From: Colwellia sp. Arc7-635
Lineage (GTDB): Bacteria > Pseudomonadota > Gammaproteobacteria > Enterobacterales > Alteromonadaceae
DNA: 64,000 nucleotides
Assembly (NCBI RefSeq): GCF_003971255.1
Contig: NZ_CP034660.1
Location: forward strand, 1,984,001 to 2,048,000
Direction: 5' to 3'
Shown in pieces: positions 20,332 to 31,620 of this stretch. The notes below the pieces were generated by a model. It did no database searches, was not told where the DNA came from, and worked only from the letters and a program-made list of their open reading frames with translations. Numbering within the stretch: position 1 is the first letter of the stretch; each line of letters opens with the position of its first letter. Made by a program: the position numbers and the translations under genes.

Positions 20332-21480
20332 ATGAAAAATCCTGCAGTAACATTCGCTATTGTAGTTGGCGAGCATTCTGGTGACACCTTAGGCGCTGGT
20401 TTGATGCAACAGCTTCAACTCAGTTATCCTGATGCAAAATTCATTGGTATCGGTGGTCCTAAAATGCTCGCGTTAGGCTTTGAAAGCTTATATGACATGG
20501 AAGAACTTTCCGTGATGGGCGTATTTGAAGTGCTTGGTCGTTTACGTCGATTACTGCATATTCGTAAGTCATTAACTGATTACTTTACTTTGAACAAACC
20601 CAATGTCTTTATTGGCATTGACGCACCAGATTTTACAATCACGTTGGAAGGTAGGTTAAAAGCACAAGCAATAAAAACAGTGCATTATGTTAGCCCGTCT
20701 GTTTGGGCTTGGCGTGAAAAGCGCGTCTTTAAAATTGCTAAAGCGACCAATATGGTCTTATCTTTATTACCGTTTGAGAAAGCATTTTACGATAAGCATC
20801 AAATACCTTGCACCTTTGTTGGTCATTCACTCGCTGATGATATCCCTTTGGTTTCTGATAAGCACGCGGCTAGGCAAGCGCTAGGCTTGTCTTCGTCTGC
20901 AAAAATATTAGCGCTGATGCCGGGTAGTCGTGGCGGAGAACTGTCAAGGTTGGTTGAGCCCTTTTTACAAACAGCAAAGCAATTGCTAAAAAGCGAGCAA
21001 GCTAAAGCATTTGAACTTGAATTTGTGGTGCCTATGGTCAGTGATAAAAGAGCTGAGCAATTTAATCAGTTGCACCAGAAAATAGCACCAGAGCTGAATG
21101 TAAAAGTCATTATTGGCAAAACTCAACAAGTCATGGCTGCGAGTGATTGTTTATTGACGGCATCAGGTACGGTAACGCTAGAAGCTGCCCTGGTGAAGCG
21201 TCCTATGGTGATTTGCTATAAATTTAATCCTTTGACTTATCATATGTTCAAAGGCTTTGTAAAATTAAAGTGGTTCTCATTACCCAATTTATTAGTTAAT
21301 AAGAGTTTAGTTCCTGAACTTTTACAAGCCGCAGTCACTGTTGACAATATTCTCCCTTTGGTTGAAGAGCGCTTATTTGAAGATCAGTCTGCATTGAACC
21401 AAGCCTTTATGGATATTCACTTAATGCTGAAGCAAAATGCTAGCGAGCAAGCGGCTAAAGCTGTTATCGATTTATTATAA
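20332..21480 (+). CDS. lpxB: Lipid-A-disaccharide synthase
   Basis: LpxB joins UDP-diacylglucosamine and lipid X, forming the lipid A disaccharide at the inner face of the cytoplasmic membrane. The 382-residue product matches E. coli LpxB in length. GT-B fold motifs are present: VVGEHSGDTLGAGLM near the N-terminus, FIGIDAPDFTI, HYVSPSVWAWREKR, FVGHSLADDIPL, LMPGSRGGELSRL and ASGTVTLEAALVKRPMVICY. Directly precedes rnhB. Confidence 0.97.
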   Translation: MKNPAVTFAIVVGEHSGDTLGAGLMQQLQLSYPDAKFIGIGGPKMLALGFESLYDMEELSVMGVFEVLGRLRRLLHIRKSLTDYFTLNKPNVFIGIDAPDFTITLEGRLKAQAIKTVHYVSPSVWAWREKRVFKIAKATNMVLSLLPFEKAFYDKHQIPCTFVGHSLADDIPLVSDKHAARQALGLSSSAKILALMPGSRGGELSRLVEPFLQTAKQLLKSEQAKAFELEFVVPMVSDKRAEQFNQLHQKIAPELNVKVIIGKTQQVMAASDCLLTASGTVTLEAALVKRPMVICYKFNPLTYHMFKGFVKLKWFSLPNLLVNKSLVPELLQAAVTVDNILPLVEERLFEDQSALNQAFMDIHLMLKQNASEQAAKAVIDLL

Positions 21481-21498
21481 TTTTGAACTTGAGTAATT

Positions 21499-22149
21499 AT
21501 GCCTGCAGTTAAAAAAATTTTTGAACCTTTTGAATATCCAGTCGCCTATTGTATCGCAGGTGTTGACGAAGTAGGGCGCGGTCCTTTAGTGGGGGATGTG
21601 GTAACAGCGGCGGTTATTTTAGATCCTGATAATCCAATTGAAGGTTTAATGGACTCAAAAAAGTTGTCAGATAAAAAAAGGCAACTATTGTCGGTCGAGA
21701 TTAAGCAGCGTGCCATTGCTTGGTCGATAGGCCGTGCATCACCAGAAGAAATTGACACCCTTAATATTCTCCATGCCACTATGCTTGCTATGCAACGTGC
21801 AGTACAAGGACTCGAAGTGCAGCCAGATTTTGTGTTAGTTGATGGTAATCGTTGTCCTATCTTCGCGCATGAACAAGGTCAAATTGCTAGTCAAAGTGTT
21901 GTCAAAGGCGATGCACGCGTTGCTGAGATCAGTGCTGCGTCTATTTTGGCTAAAGTGGTTAGAGATGATGAAATGATCGCATTAGATAAGTTATATCCTT
22001 ATTATGGCTTTGCACAACATAAAGGCTATCCAACAAAAGTACACTTAGAAAGAATCATTGAGCATGGAGTACTTGATTGTTATCGCAGAAGCTTTAAACC
22101 TGTCGCCAATGTACTCGCTAATGCAGCAACGCATCAAAAAAACAATTAG
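21499..22149 (+). CDS. rnhB: Ribonuclease HII
   Basis: RNase HII nicks RNA:DNA hybrids and misincorporated ribonucleotides. The 216-residue product (E. coli 198) has the DEDD active site: Asp23-Glu24 in [14 protein letters not shown], Asp in [10 protein letters not shown], and the last Asp in [12 protein letters not shown]. The [15 protein letters not shown]-terminal motif is present. The N-terminus is some 10-15 residues longer than in E. coli. It is eight bases ahead of dnaE. Confidence 0.95.
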   Translation: MPAVKKIFEPFEYPVAYCIAGVDEVGRGPLVGDVVTAAVILDPDNPIEGLMDSKKLSDKKRQLLSVEIKQRAIAWSIGRASPEEIDTLNILHATMLAMQRAVQGLEVQPDFVLVDGNRCPIFAHEQGQIASQSVVKGDARVAEISAASILAKVVRDDEMIALDKLYPYYGFAQHKGYPTKVHLERIIEHGVLDCYRRSFKPVANVLANAATHQKNN

Positions 22150-22157
22150 AGCACTAG

Positions 22158-25100
22158 ATGTCTGAATCTGAGTTACCAATGCCCACCGCTGAATCGTCCA
22201 CGTTAGCCACGACTAATGATCCAAAATTTATTCATTTAAGAGTGCATAGTGATTACTCTATGTCCGATGGCTTAAAAAAAGTTAAGCCAATTGTCGCCAA
22301 AGCGGCAGAATTGAATATGCCAGCTATCGCCTTAACCGATCAAACTAACTTATGTGGTTTAGTTAAGTATTATCATGCAGCGCATGGTGTTGGTATTAAG
22401 CCCATTATTGGTTGTGATTTTTGGGTTAAAAGTGAAGCGTTGGAAGATGAACTCTCACGTTTAGTTGTTTTGGTTAGCAATAATGTCGGCTACAAAAATA
22501 TAACAGAGCTTATTTCTAAAGCTTATTTACGTGGTCATATTCAAGGTAAAGCCGTACTCGACCGTGATTGGTTAATTGAACATGCTGAGGGCTTAATTTT
22601 GCTTTCAGGTGGGCGAGAAGGTGATGTCGGGAAAGCCTTATTAAAGGGCAATCATGAATTTGTTGAGCAAATGTTAGCTTTTTATCAACAATACTTCCCT
22701 AATTGTTATTATATTGAACTGATCAGAACAGGGCGCAATGATGAGGAAAACTATATTCATTCAGCGGTAGAACTTGCTGCTCGCCATGAATTACCGGTTG
22801 TTGCCACCAATGAAGTGATGTTCTTAAGTCCGGATGATTTTGACGCACATGAAATCAGAGTTGCCATCCATGATGGTTTTACCTTAGATGATAAACGTCG
22901 CCCTAAAAAATACTCAAAAGAGCAATACCTTCGTAGCGAAGAAGAAATGGTTGCCCTTTTTGCTGATATTCCTGAAGCACTAGAAAATTCGGTACAAATT
23001 GCCAAGCGCTGTAATGCAACCGTACGTTTAGGTGAGTACTTTTTGCCTGACTTTCCTACCGAAGGTTTGTCAATTGAAGACTATCTAGTTAAAGTTTCAG
23101 AAGAAGGTTTAGAAGAAAGGTTAGCATTTTTATTTGATAAAGATGCGCCCGACTTTGCGGAAAAACGTAAACCTTATGACGAGCGTTTAGCTATCGAGCT
23201 GAAAGTTGTTAACAACATGGGCTTTCCAGGCTATTTCTTGATTGTTATGGAATTTATTCAGTGGAGTAAAGATAATAATATTCCTGTCGGACCAGGTCGA
23301 GGGTCTGGTGCTGGGTCATTAGTGGCTTATGCGCAGAAAATTACTGATCTAGATCCCTAGAATACGACCTCCTATTTGAGCGTTTTCTAAACCCTGAACG
23401 TGTCTCTATGCCTGATTTCGATATCGATTTTTGCATGGACAGACGTGATGAAGTTATTGATCACGTGGCTGAGCTTTATGGTCGTGATGCGGTTTCACAA
23501 ATCATTACTTTTGGTACCATGGCAGCAAAAGCGGTTATTCGTGATGTTGGTCGTGTTCTTGGTCATCCTTACGGTTTTGTTGATCGAATTTCTAAATTGA
23601 TCCCGCCAACCCCAGGAATGACTCTAGCAAAAGCTTTTGAAGAAGAACCCAAACTGCCTGAGATTTATGCGCAAGACAGCGATGTAAAAGATCTAATCGA
23701 TATGTGCCGCATTTTAGAAGGCACAACACGAAATGCCGGTAAACATGCTGGTGGTGTGGTTATATCGCCAACAACCATTACCGATTTTGCACCCTTGTAT
23801 TGTGATGAAGAAGGTAAAAACCCGGTCACGCAGTTTGATAAAAATGACGTGGAAGATGCCGGTTTAGTTAAATTTGATTTCCTAGGTTTACGTACTTTGA
23901 CCATTTTGCAGTGGGCCATTGAAATGGCAGACGCAAAACTTCTAAAGCAAGGTAAAGAGCCGATTGATATCGCCACCATTGACCTTGAAGACAAAGCCAG
24001 TTTTAAAGTCTTGTTAAAGTCGGAAACCACGGCTGTTTTCCAACTTGAATCTAGTGGTATGAAATCACTGATCGCCAAGCTTAAGCCTGATTGCTTTGAA
24101 GATATTATTGCTTTGGTGGCACTTTTTAGACCTGGCCCTTTACAGTCTGGCATGGTTGACAACTTCATCGAACGTAAACATGGCCGTGAAGCGATTAGTT
24201 ATCCTGATGAAACTTGGCAGCATTTAGACTTAAAACCTATTCTAGAACCAACTTACGGCATTATTCTCTATCAAGAACAAGTTATGCAAATTGCTCAGGT
24301 TCTTGCTGGATATTCGCTTGGTGGCGCCGATATGTTACGTCGTGCCATGGGTAAGAAAAAGCCAGAAGAAATGGCGAAACAGCGAGCCGGTTTTGAAGAG
24401 GGTGCTATTGGCCGTGGTGTCGACGGCGAGTTGGCGATGAAAATCTTTGATTTGGTGGAAAAATTCGCCGGTTATGGTTTCAACAAATCGCATTCTGCTG
24501 CTTACGCCTTAGTGTCTTATCAAACACTTTGGATGAAAACACATTTCCCAGGACCTTTTATGGCTGCGGTAATGTCGGCGGATATGGATAACACGGATAA
24601 GATTGTTACCTTAGTCGATGAATGTTCAAACATGGGACTTGACCTACTTCCGCCTGATGTTAATAACGGGCATTATAAGTTTACCGTTAATGAAGCCGAT
24701 CAAATTATTTATGGTATCGGAGCGATAAAAGGGGTTGGTGAAGGTCCAATAGAAGCCATCATAGCGGCGCGTGAAACGGGTGGAGAGTTTAGTGATTTAT
24801 TTGATTTTTGTGCTCGTATTGATCTGAAAAAAGCAAATAAACGCGTATTAGAAAAATTAATTAAATCGGGAGCGTTGGACGCTCTTGGTCCTAAAAGTGA
24901 GGGTGGCCCGCACCGTGCTGCATTATTTGACTCATTGCCAGAAGCGATAAAAGCAGCCGAGCAACATGCTAAAGCACAAGCGCTTGGGCAAAATGATTTA
25001 TTTGGCCTCATTAATGAAGAGCCTGAAGACAATCGCCAGGCTTATAGAGAAGTAGCAAAGTGGCCGGAAGAAAAGTGGCTTGATGGCGAAAAAGAAACCT

Positions 25101-25711
25101 TAGGATTATATTTAACCGGTCACCCGATAAATAGATACTTAAGCGAGATTAAACGCTATGCAACCGGTCGATTAGTAAGCTTACAACCCACTAATAAAGA
25201 TAAAACTACGGTTGCCGTTGGTTTGGTCTTAGGTGTACGAGTATTAGTCAATAAACGCGGTCGCCGTTGGGCATTAGTGACACTTGACGATAAAAGTGCC
25301 CGTATGGACATTCGATTATTCCCAGATGACTACGATAGATTCGCAGAATTGCTTGTTTCTGATGCTATTTTGGTCTGTAGCGGACAGGTCAGCTTTGATG
25401 ATTACTCCGGGGGTATTACAATGACCGCCCGAGACATCATGACAATTGCCGATGCACGTGAAAATTATGTAAGATCACTGGATTTGCAAATTGATAAAAA
25501 TCAGCTTTCGGGAAGATTTATAGAGCAGTTTACGGAGATTTTAACGCCGTACAAAGATGGTATTTGCCCGATTCGTGTCTTTTATCAACGAGATGAAGCA
25601 CAAGGTATGCTAGAGTTGGGGGTACAGTGGCGTGTATCACCCAGTGACATGCTATTATACGATTTGAAAACCCTATTGGGTGAAGAGCAAGTCGAGTTAA
25701 AATTTAAATAG
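22158..25711 (+). pseudogene. dnaE: DNA polymerase III alpha subunit, frameshifted as given
   Basis: DnaE is the replicative polymerase catalytic subunit and essential. The reading frame from ATG 22158 runs 400 codons to a TAG at 23358-23360, ending [21 protein letters not shown]. The protein then continues in the -1 frame from CTA at 23357, giving [20 protein letters not shown], exactly the expected continuation. One base is missing at the CCC run 23355-23357. The first part has the PHP domain ([16 protein letters not shown]), the second the catalytic aspartates ([10 protein letters not shown]), finger, helix-hairpin-helix and OB domains. Total length of about 1184 fits (E. coli 1160). A sequencing or assembly error is most likely, so the real gene is probably intact. 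Confidence 0.9.
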
Positions 25712-25763
25712 GTAGCGTTTATTAAAAACGGTACTCAAAGACAACATAGGTAAGAGTAATCAT

Positions 25764-26720
25764 ATGTCATTAAATTTTTTAGATTTTGAGCTTCCAATTG
25801 CGGAACTTGAAGCGAAAATTGAAGAATTACAATTGGTCAACAACGGTCAAGAATTAGATCTTGATTTAGAAGATCAAATTTCTCAATTACGAGATAAAAA
25901 TAGTGAACTGACCAAAAAGATATTTTCTGGTTTAGATCCTTGGCAAACGGCGCGAGTTGCTCGTCATCCGCAGCGCCCATACACTTTAGATTATTTGCCA
26001 CGTATATTCACTGAGTTTGACGAGTTAGCGGGCGATAGAGCTTATGCTGACGATAGAGCTATTGTCGGTGGTACTGCACGTTTAGACGGTCGACCAGTGA
26101 TGGTTATTGGCCATCAAAAAGGGCGTTCAACTAATGAAAAAGTTAAACGTAACTTTGGTATGCCGCGTCCAGAAGGGTATCGTAAAGCATTACGTTTAAT
26201 GAGAATGGCAGAGCGCTTTAAAATGCCTATTATCACTTTCATTGATACACCTGGTGCTTATCCTGGTATTGGCGCAGAAGAACGTGGTCAAAGTGAAGCT
26301 ATCGCCATGAACTTGAAAGTTATGTCACGCTTAAATGTACCTATTATTTGTACTGTGATTGGTGAAGGCGGCTCTGGTGGCGCACTTGCTATTGGCGTTG
26401 GTGACAAGGTGAATATGTTAGAATATTCAACTTACTCTGTTATCTCTCCTGAAGGTTGTGCTTCTATTTTATGGAAAACAGCTGAGAAAGCTCCAACGGC
26501 AGCTGCTGCGATGGGTATTACAGCTAAGCGCATCAAAGAATTAGGCCTTATTGATAGTGTTATCGAAGAGCCTCTAGGTGGTGCTCACCGTGATATGGAT
26601 CAAATGGCTGCATTTCTTAAGCAGGCGTTGAAATCTGATCTCGCTGAACTTGATAAACTTTCAGGTGATGAATTAATTGAAAGTCGTTATGATAAATTAA
26701 TGTCATTCGGTTACTGTTAA
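25764..26720 (+). CDS. accA: Acetyl-CoA carboxylase carboxyltransferase subunit alpha
   Basis: AccA with AccD transfers carboxyl from biotin-BCCP to acetyl-CoA, the first step in fatty acid synthesis. The 318-residue product (E. coli 319) starts [22 protein letters not shown] and has the crotonase-fold carboxyltransferase segments [40 protein letters not shown] and [15 protein letters not shown]. It lies 52 bases after dnaE, a conserved neighbourhood, and is closed by a terminator. Confidence 0.98.
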   Translation: MSLNFLDFELPIAELEAKIEELQLVNNGQELDLDLEDQISQLRDKNSELTKKIFSGLDPWQTARVARHPQRPYTLDYLPRIFTEFDELAGDRAYADDRAIVGGTARLDGRPVMVIGHQKGRSTNEKVKRNFGMPRPEGYRKALRLMRMAERFKMPIITFIDTPGAYPGIGAEERGQSEAIAMNLKVMSRLNVPIICTVIGEGGSGGALAIGVGDKVNMLEYSTYSVISPEGCASILWKTAEKAPTAAAAMGITAKRIKELGLIDSVIEEPLGGAHRDMDQMAAFLKQALKSDLAELDKLSGDELIESRYDKLMSFGYC

Positions 26721-26727
26721 GACTATA

Positions 26728-26757
26728 AAAAAGCGACCTACCATAGGTCGCTTTTTA
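26728..26757 (+). terminator. Terminator after accA
   Basis: AAAAAGCGACCTA (26728-26740) and TAGGTCGCTTTTT (26744-26756) form a perfect 13-bp stem with a three-base loop and built-in T tract. It lies seven bases after the accA stop. Confidence 0.9.
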
Positions 26758-26816
26758 CTTTTATCCTCTTGATCCCTTTTTAAATAAATCTTATGACCTG
26801 ATATGCCATTAAACTT

Positions 26817-28193
26817 GTGAATATAATCGAATTAGCATTGGTGAATTTTTTTAAACATACACCAGAAAAAACTATTATTATTGCCTACAGTGGTGGCGTT
26901 GACTCTCAAGTGCTGTTGGTGGCATTGGCAACGTTAAAACAACAAGGTCAACTGTCCAATAATATTGTTGTGTGCCATGTTAACCACGGTTTGAGTCCTC
27001 ATGCTCAGCAGTGGCAGACATTCGCAAAAGCGCAGTGTGCACATTTTGACTTACCCCTGATCTGTCACAAATTAAATTTAAAGAAACAAGCACAACAAAG
27101 TTTAGAAGCGATTGCCCGTGATGCTCGTTATGAATTACTCGTACAAGCTAGTGTTGAACCTGCATTTATCGTCACAGGACATCATCTTAATGATCAAGCA
27201 GAAACTTTTTTACTAGCACTAAAACGTGGCTCGGGCTTAAAAGGTTTATCGGCAATGCGCTCAAGCTCGAAATTGGCACAACACACTTTAGCTCGACCTT
27301 TATTGACCCTGTCTCGCACCGACATTATGGCCTATGCACAACAGCAAAACTTAGATTGGATTGAAGATGAGTCGAATAGCGATGAGAGTTTTGATCGCAA
27401 CTTTCTTCGCCATACTGTGCTACCTGAATTATCGAGTCGTTGGCCAAGTATTAATAACACGATTGCGCGCAGCGCTGAGCATTGCTTTGAGGCGCAGCAG
27501 CTTCTTGACGAGTTAGCTCAACAAGACTTAATCGATTGTCAGCATGCACCGTCTAGGCTTTCTGTTCCGTATTTACTTAAGCTCAGTGATGCGCGGCTTA
27601 AAAATTTATTGCGTTATTTTTTATCTCAGCATCATTTTTTAATGCCTAGCGCTCAACAATTAAAGCAAATATGCCAGCAACTTAGCGCTGACGCTGATAA
27701 GTCACCGATGATCCAGCTAGCAAACTGTTGTTTAAGACGCTTTAAGAATGAACTGTATTTAACTGAAATTTATCAAGATATTACTGCTTGGCAACAAGTT
27801 ATTGATGTCGACCATTTGGTAAATGAAAAGTGCGTACAGATCACGTTGCCAGATGATTTAGGGACAATTAATTTATTATCAACGTTTGGAGGTGTTGAAA
27901 ATAAAAACGCTTGGCAAGCGTCAGTGAAAAAACCGGATGCTGGCCAAGTCGTCACCATTGGATTTGCTCACGAAAATCCTAAATGCTTACCGCAATATCG
28001 ACAACATTCTCGACCGTTGAAAAAAGTCTTACAAGAGCTCGGTATAGCGCCATGGCAGAGAAAGAGATTACCTTTCTTATTTTACGATAATGAAATGGTG
28101 GCCGTAATAGGACATTTTGTTTGTCAGCCTTATGTTAGTGATAACCAAGCTTGTGGATTTAATCTGTCATGGGACCGTGAATCATCTTTATAA
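26817..28193 (+). CDS. tilS: tRNA(Ile)-lysidine synthetase
   Basis: TilS converts C34 of the CAU-anticodon isoleucine tRNA to lysidine with ATP and lysine, so that it reads AUA. The 458-residue product (E. coli 432) has the PP-loop IAYSGGVDSQVLL (SGGVDS at residues 25-30), the VCHVNHGLSPHAQQW segment, TGHHLNDQAETFLLALKRGSGLKGL, and a C-terminal TilS domain (SRPLKKVLQELGIAPWQRKRLP). The start is GTG at 26817; a ribosome binding site is not obvious. No partner genes are evident nearby. Confidence 0.95.
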   Translation: MNIIELALVNFFKHTPEKTIIIAYSGGVDSQVLLVALATLKQQGQLSNNIVVCHVNHGLSPHAQQWQTFAKAQCAHFDLPLICHKLNLKKQAQQSLEAIARDARYELLVQASVEPAFIVTGHHLNDQAETFLLALKRGSGLKGLSAMRSSSKLAQHTLARPLLTLSRTDIMAYAQQQNLDWIEDESNSDESFDRNFLRHTVLPELSSRWPSINNTIARSAEHCFEAQQLLDELAQQDLIDCQHAPSRLSVPYLLKLSDARLKNLLRYFLSQHHFLMPSAQQLKQICQQLSADADKSPMIQLANCCLRRFKNELYLTEIYQDITAWQQVIDVDHLVNEKCVQITLPDDLGTINLLSTFGGVENKNAWQASVKKPDAGQVVTIGFAHENPKCLPQYRQHSRPLKKVLQELGIAPWQRKRLPFLFYDNEMVAVIGHFVCQPYVSDNQACGFNLSWDRESSL

Positions 28194-28312
28194 ATCAACC
28201 ATACAACGAATAAACTAGACAGCGTTGTTGAATAAGTGGTAAAAATTCTTGCTCGACACGTTCCGTGACAATAACCGTGATAATAAAAACAACAACTAGA
28301 TAAGAATAAACT

Positions 28313-29551
28313 ATGACAACAGAAAATACTGCTTTAGAAAACCAATCACTTTTTGGCAAGCTAAAATCTATTAACATTGTAAATCAAATCATTATCGCTA
28401 TTGTTTTTGGTGTGCTGTTAGCACTTATTTCTCCTGATATTGCGATGTCTTTTTCCATTTTTGGCAGCTTGTTTGTTAGTGCCTTAAAAGCGGTAGCCCC
28501 TATTTTGGTTTTAGTGTTAGTTGCGGCCTCTATTGCTAATCAAAAAACGAATAGCGATGCAAATTTAAAGCCGATAGTTGGGCTTTATTTAATTGGTACT
28601 ATCAGCGCGGCACTGGTTGCCGTCGCGTTAAGTTTTATTTTTCCTGTGCAATTAACTTTAGATATTGTTGGTGCTACAGCGAATCCGCCACAGGGCTTAG
28701 GTGAAGTCTTAACTACGTTAGCATTTAAAATTGTTGATAACCCTTTTAATGCCGTAGTGACCGGTAACTTTATTGGTATTTTAGCGTGGGGTTTAGGTTT
28801 AGGCTTTGCGTTAAAAAAAGGTAGTGAATCAACTAAAGTGATGGTGCATGATTTTGCCGAAGCGATTTCCAGTGTTGTAAAACTGGTTATACGTTTTGCG
28901 CCAATCGGTATTATGGGCTTAGTAGCCAATACGGTTGCCACGACAGGTTTTGAAACTTTAGGTGAGTTTAGTCACTTGGTGTTAGTGCTTTTAGGAGCAA
29001 TGCTGATTATTGCGTTGATTGTTAATCCATTGATCGTTTACTTTATTATGCGAAAAAACCCTTATCCATTAGTGTTAACGTGTTTAAAAGAGTCGGGTAT
29101 TACGGCTTTCTTTACACGTAGCTCAGCAGCCAATATTCCCGTAAATATGGAATTATGTGAGAAACTCGATTTACATGAAGATACCTACTCAGTATCCATT
29201 CCTTTAGGGGCGACCATTAATATGGCGGGTGCGGCTATTACCATTACCGTGCTAACACTTGCTGCGGCCAATACCCTTAATATTGAAGTCGATTTTGCCA
29301 CCGCTATTTTATTAAGCGTTGTTGCTGCTGTATCTGCTTGTGGGGCGTCAGGTGTTGCTGGTGGTTCGTTATTATTGATCCCACTTGCTTGTAGCTTATT
29401 TGGCATCAATACCGATATTGCCATGCAAGTTGTCGCTATAGGTTTTATTATTGGTGTTATTCAGGATTCAGCAGAGACAGCATTAAACAGCTCTACTGAT
29501 GTTGTATTTACTGCTGCGGCCTCACATTATATTACCAAAAATATAGAGTAA
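28313..29551 (+). CDS. sstT: Serine/threonine:Na+ symporter
   Basis: SstT imports serine and threonine with sodium (DAACS/glutamate symporter fold). The 412-residue length equals the family (E. coli 414). The N-terminus ([20 protein letters not shown]) and repeated hydrophobic segments show a multi-pass inner membrane protein. The diagnostic re-entrant regions [20 protein letters not shown] and [17 protein letters not shown] are present, as is [18 protein letters not shown] near the C-terminus. It is a single-gene unit with a strong terminator. Confidence 0.95.
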   Translation: MTTENTALENQSLFGKLKSINIVNQIIIAIVFGVLLALISPDIAMSFSIFGSLFVSALKAVAPILVLVLVAASIANQKTNSDANLKPIVGLYLIGTISAALVAVALSFIFPVQLTLDIVGATANPPQGLGEVLTTLAFKIVDNPFNAVVTGNFIGILAWGLGLGFALKKGSESTKVMVHDFAEAISSVVKLVIRFAPIGIMGLVANTVATTGFETLGEFSHLVLVLLGAMLIIALIVNPLIVYFIMRKNPYPLVLTCLKESGITAFFTRSSAANIPVNMELCEKLDLHEDTYSVSIPLGATINMAGAAITITVLTLAAANTLNIEVDFATAILLSVVAAVSACGASGVAGGSLLLIPLACSLFGINTDIAMQVVAIGFIIGVIQDSAETALNSSTDVVFTAAASHYITKNIE

Positions 29552-29619
29552 GCTGACCTTAGCCCCTGGCAAACGCCATTCCATTATTAGGGCAGCAATA
29601 AGCATCAAGTTATAAAATG

Positions 29620-29658
29620 TCGTTACTTTGAGTAAATTCAGAGTAACGATTTTTTTTC
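29620..29658 (+). terminator. Terminator after sstT
   Basis: TCGTTACT (29620-29627) pairs with AGTAACGA (29642-29649), extended inward by four pairs including one G-T wobble, with a six-base loop and followed by eight T residues. A textbook Rho-independent terminator for sstT. Confidence 0.9.
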
Positions 29659-29664
29659 ATCTCT

Positions 29665-29979
29665 TATACCCAAACCACTTGAAGATGGAGTTTCAGAGCT
29701 AAGCTAGGAAATCAGATCAAGGCGCAGCACGAAGACAATGGTTATTCCCTTATCAAGTGCTGCACAGCTTTTTTGCTCCAGACAAAAGCTAAGTACATAC
29801 ATCCATGTATGCAACGCGGAGCTGGTTTTCTAGCTTAGCTCCCTTCGGGCAAGGCGATAAAGGGTCATCTCCGGCGTTATTGATTTCGACAATGGAACAA
29901 CCATTATCTTCAATCAATGCCTTGGTGCTAACCCTTTCTCGACTTGCACAATCCTGCATATTCAAGTGGCTTGGGTATA
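29665..29979. repeat. 315-bp palindromic MITE-like element with 19-bp terminal inverted repeats
   Basis: TATACCCAAACCACTTGAA (29665-29683) and TTCAAGTGGCTTGGGTATA (29961-29979) are inverse complements with one mismatch. Inside are further nested inverted segments: AGCTAAGCTAG near 29697 against CTAGCTTAGCT near 29830, and ACAATGGTTATTCC near 29737 against GGAACAACCATT near 29894. No transposase is encoded; the short ORFs in both strands here are by-products of the palindrome. A lone copy of one end is at 31621-31647, so the element is repeated in this genome. Mobilisation in trans is inferred. Confidence 0.75.
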
Positions 29980-30118
29980 TAAAGTTGATTAAATTTTGAT
30001 TTATTTCGTTAATGGTTGTATTTAATTCTTTTTTAGCCGTGTTAAGCACTTTTTTATTTGCTTAATTAGGAGCATAATAACGCGAAAAATAAAGCCCCAA
30101 TTTTAGTGAGACTATTCT

Positions 30119-30688
30119 ATGCCTACCGAAAATGCTTTAAAAGCACGTAGTAATTCAAGCTGCGAACTTTGTACATCAACTGATCATTTAGCGGTTTACC
30201 CTGTACCTCCAACCAGTGATTTAAGTGCTCAACAGAGTATTTACTTGTGTGCTACCTGCCTAGGGCAAGTGGAAGGTACTGCTGAGCTTGATATTAACCA
30301 TTTACGTTGTTTAACTGATGCAATGTGGAATCAAGAACCTGCTGTACAGGTAATGGCATATCGTATGCTGCATAAATTGTCAGCTGAAAGCTGGGCACAA
30401 GATGCACTAGAAATGATTTATCTTGAAGATGCCGTAAAAACTTGGGCAGAGCAAGGTATTGCTGCAGCTGAGCGAGAAGGTCCTACACGTGATAGTAATG
30501 GCGCAGAATTACAAGATGGCGACAATGTCACTTTGATCAAAGATTTAAAAGTTAAAGGAGCAAACTTTACTGCTAAGCAGGGCACTATGGTTCGTGGCAT
30601 CAGCTTAACTGATAATCCAGAGCATATTGAAGGTAAAGTTAACGGCACACGTATTGTTTTAGTGGCAAGTTATTTGAAAAAAGCTTAG
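30119..30688 (+). CDS. PhnA-family protein (YjdM-like)
   Basis: The protein has an N-terminal zinc-ribbon-like segment (CELCTSTDHL and YLCATCLGQV, two CxxC pairs) and a C-terminal SH3-like PhnA domain (DSNGAELQDGDNVTLIKDLK through GTRIVLVASYLKK). PhnA/YjdM proteins were named from a link with phosphonate utilisation but are not shown to act in it; the biochemical role is unknown. At 189 residues it is longer than E. coli YjdM (111) because of a middle helical segment. It stands alone, followed by a bidirectional terminator. Confidence 0.85.
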   Translation: MPTENALKARSNSSCELCTSTDHLAVYPVPPTSDLSAQQSIYLCATCLGQVEGTAELDINHLRCLTDAMWNQEPAVQVMAYRMLHKLSAESWAQDALEMIYLEDAVKTWAEQGIAAAEREGPTRDSNGAELQDGDNVTLIKDLKVKGANFTAKQGTMVRGISLTDNPEHIEGKVNGTRIVLVASYLKKA

Positions 30689-30755
30689 TTATATTGCCAT
30701 TGAGATTGCCATCGAAATAATGACCGTTTGATTATCTCGATACACAGATATTATT

Positions 30756-30820
30756 AAAAGCACTATCAGTAGTTAAGGTTAGTTTAACGAGACAAACCGT
30801 CACTGCTGATAGTGCTTTTT
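30756..30820. terminator. Bidirectional terminator between phnA-like and methyltransferase genes
   Basis: AAAAGCACTATCAGTAGT (30756-30773) pairs with ACTGCTGATAGTGCTTTT (30803-30820) over 18 bp with one G-T wobble, loop 29 bases. The A tract on the left and T tract on the right serve both converging genes. Confidence 0.8.
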
Positions 30821-30866
30821 GTTTTCTTGCTACAGCTATTAGCCTGAATAACTGTCTTATATTGAC

Positions 30867-31331
30867 TTATATCCAACGACGAACCTGTTTTTTATAATCA
30901 CAATACACTTTGCCAAAACGCTTTTCTAATATGCGCTCTTCTGGCGTTATTTGATATTTGCCAATGTACCAAGTAAAAAGCCCACAAATAAGAAAGGCTA
31001 CGGGATTTGCAAGATAGCTTGTATAAGCGAATAAGCTTAATAACATCGCTAAATACATTGGATTACGTGAATACTGATAAATGCCGCTATCAACGACTTT
31101 AGATGAAGTATCCGGTTTAATTGGGTTGACCGTTGTTTGATGCTTTTTAAAACTATAAATAGCAAGAAATCCAATCAGTAGACCACTGAATAAGAACAGT
31201 AAGATCATCGCTATTTTAATGATTGGCTTTATGATGTCGCTATAATTGAATAGTGGCATGAAGTGCTGAATTAGCGTCATTAAAATCACGGCAATGAACA
31301 GTTGCACGACAGGGATAACTTTGAGTTCCAT
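30867..31331 (-). CDS. Isoprenylcysteine carboxyl methyltransferase-family membrane protein
   Basis: The 154-residue protein has four hydrophobic segments and the ICMT/PEMT C-terminal signature: VDSGIYQYSRNPMYLAMLL, then ITPEERILEKRFGKVYCDYKKQVRRWI, where the RNPMY and PEER-type residues bind S-adenosylmethionine in the family. Bacterial members are common and mostly uncharacterised; the methylated substrate here cannot be told. It is transcribed convergently with the PhnA-family gene and shares its terminator. Confidence 0.8.
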   Translation of the reverse strand: MELKVIPVVQLFIAVILMTLIQHFMPLFNYSDIIKPIIKIAMILLFLFSGLLIGFLAIYSFKKHQTTVNPIKPDTSSKVVDSGIYQYSRNPMYLAMLLSLFAYTSYLANPVAFLICGLFTWYIGKYQITPEERILEKRFGKVYCDYKKQVRRWI

Positions 31332-31620
31332 AACTTTCCTTGTGAATGATTAAAACGAAATATAATCATAAGTTTGCTAGTGCGTATCGATGTAAATATA
31401 TTAAATATGGTCTTATTCGTTATTATATCGAGGTTTTAAAATGAGACTACTATTTTTGCCACTGATAGTGAATATGTCTACTTGGTGATTTTATTCTTTC
31501 TGACAATTAATATAATAATTAAGTGACAATAACCTTTAAGCGTTATTTTTCTATCTTTTGAAGAGGATAAATAAATAAAAAGGTAATATGTACACTATGT
31601 CGTGCTATTACTTGCTTAAC

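Noticed and set aside
23352-23360. Programmed -1 frameshift in dnaE
   Set aside because: GAT CCC TAG has no slippery heptamer and a -1 slip of the CCC-decoding tRNA would pair with UCC. A missing C is simpler.
29789-30049. Short ORFs on both strands around 29.8-30.0 kb
   Set aside because: They lie in the palindromic element and match no family.
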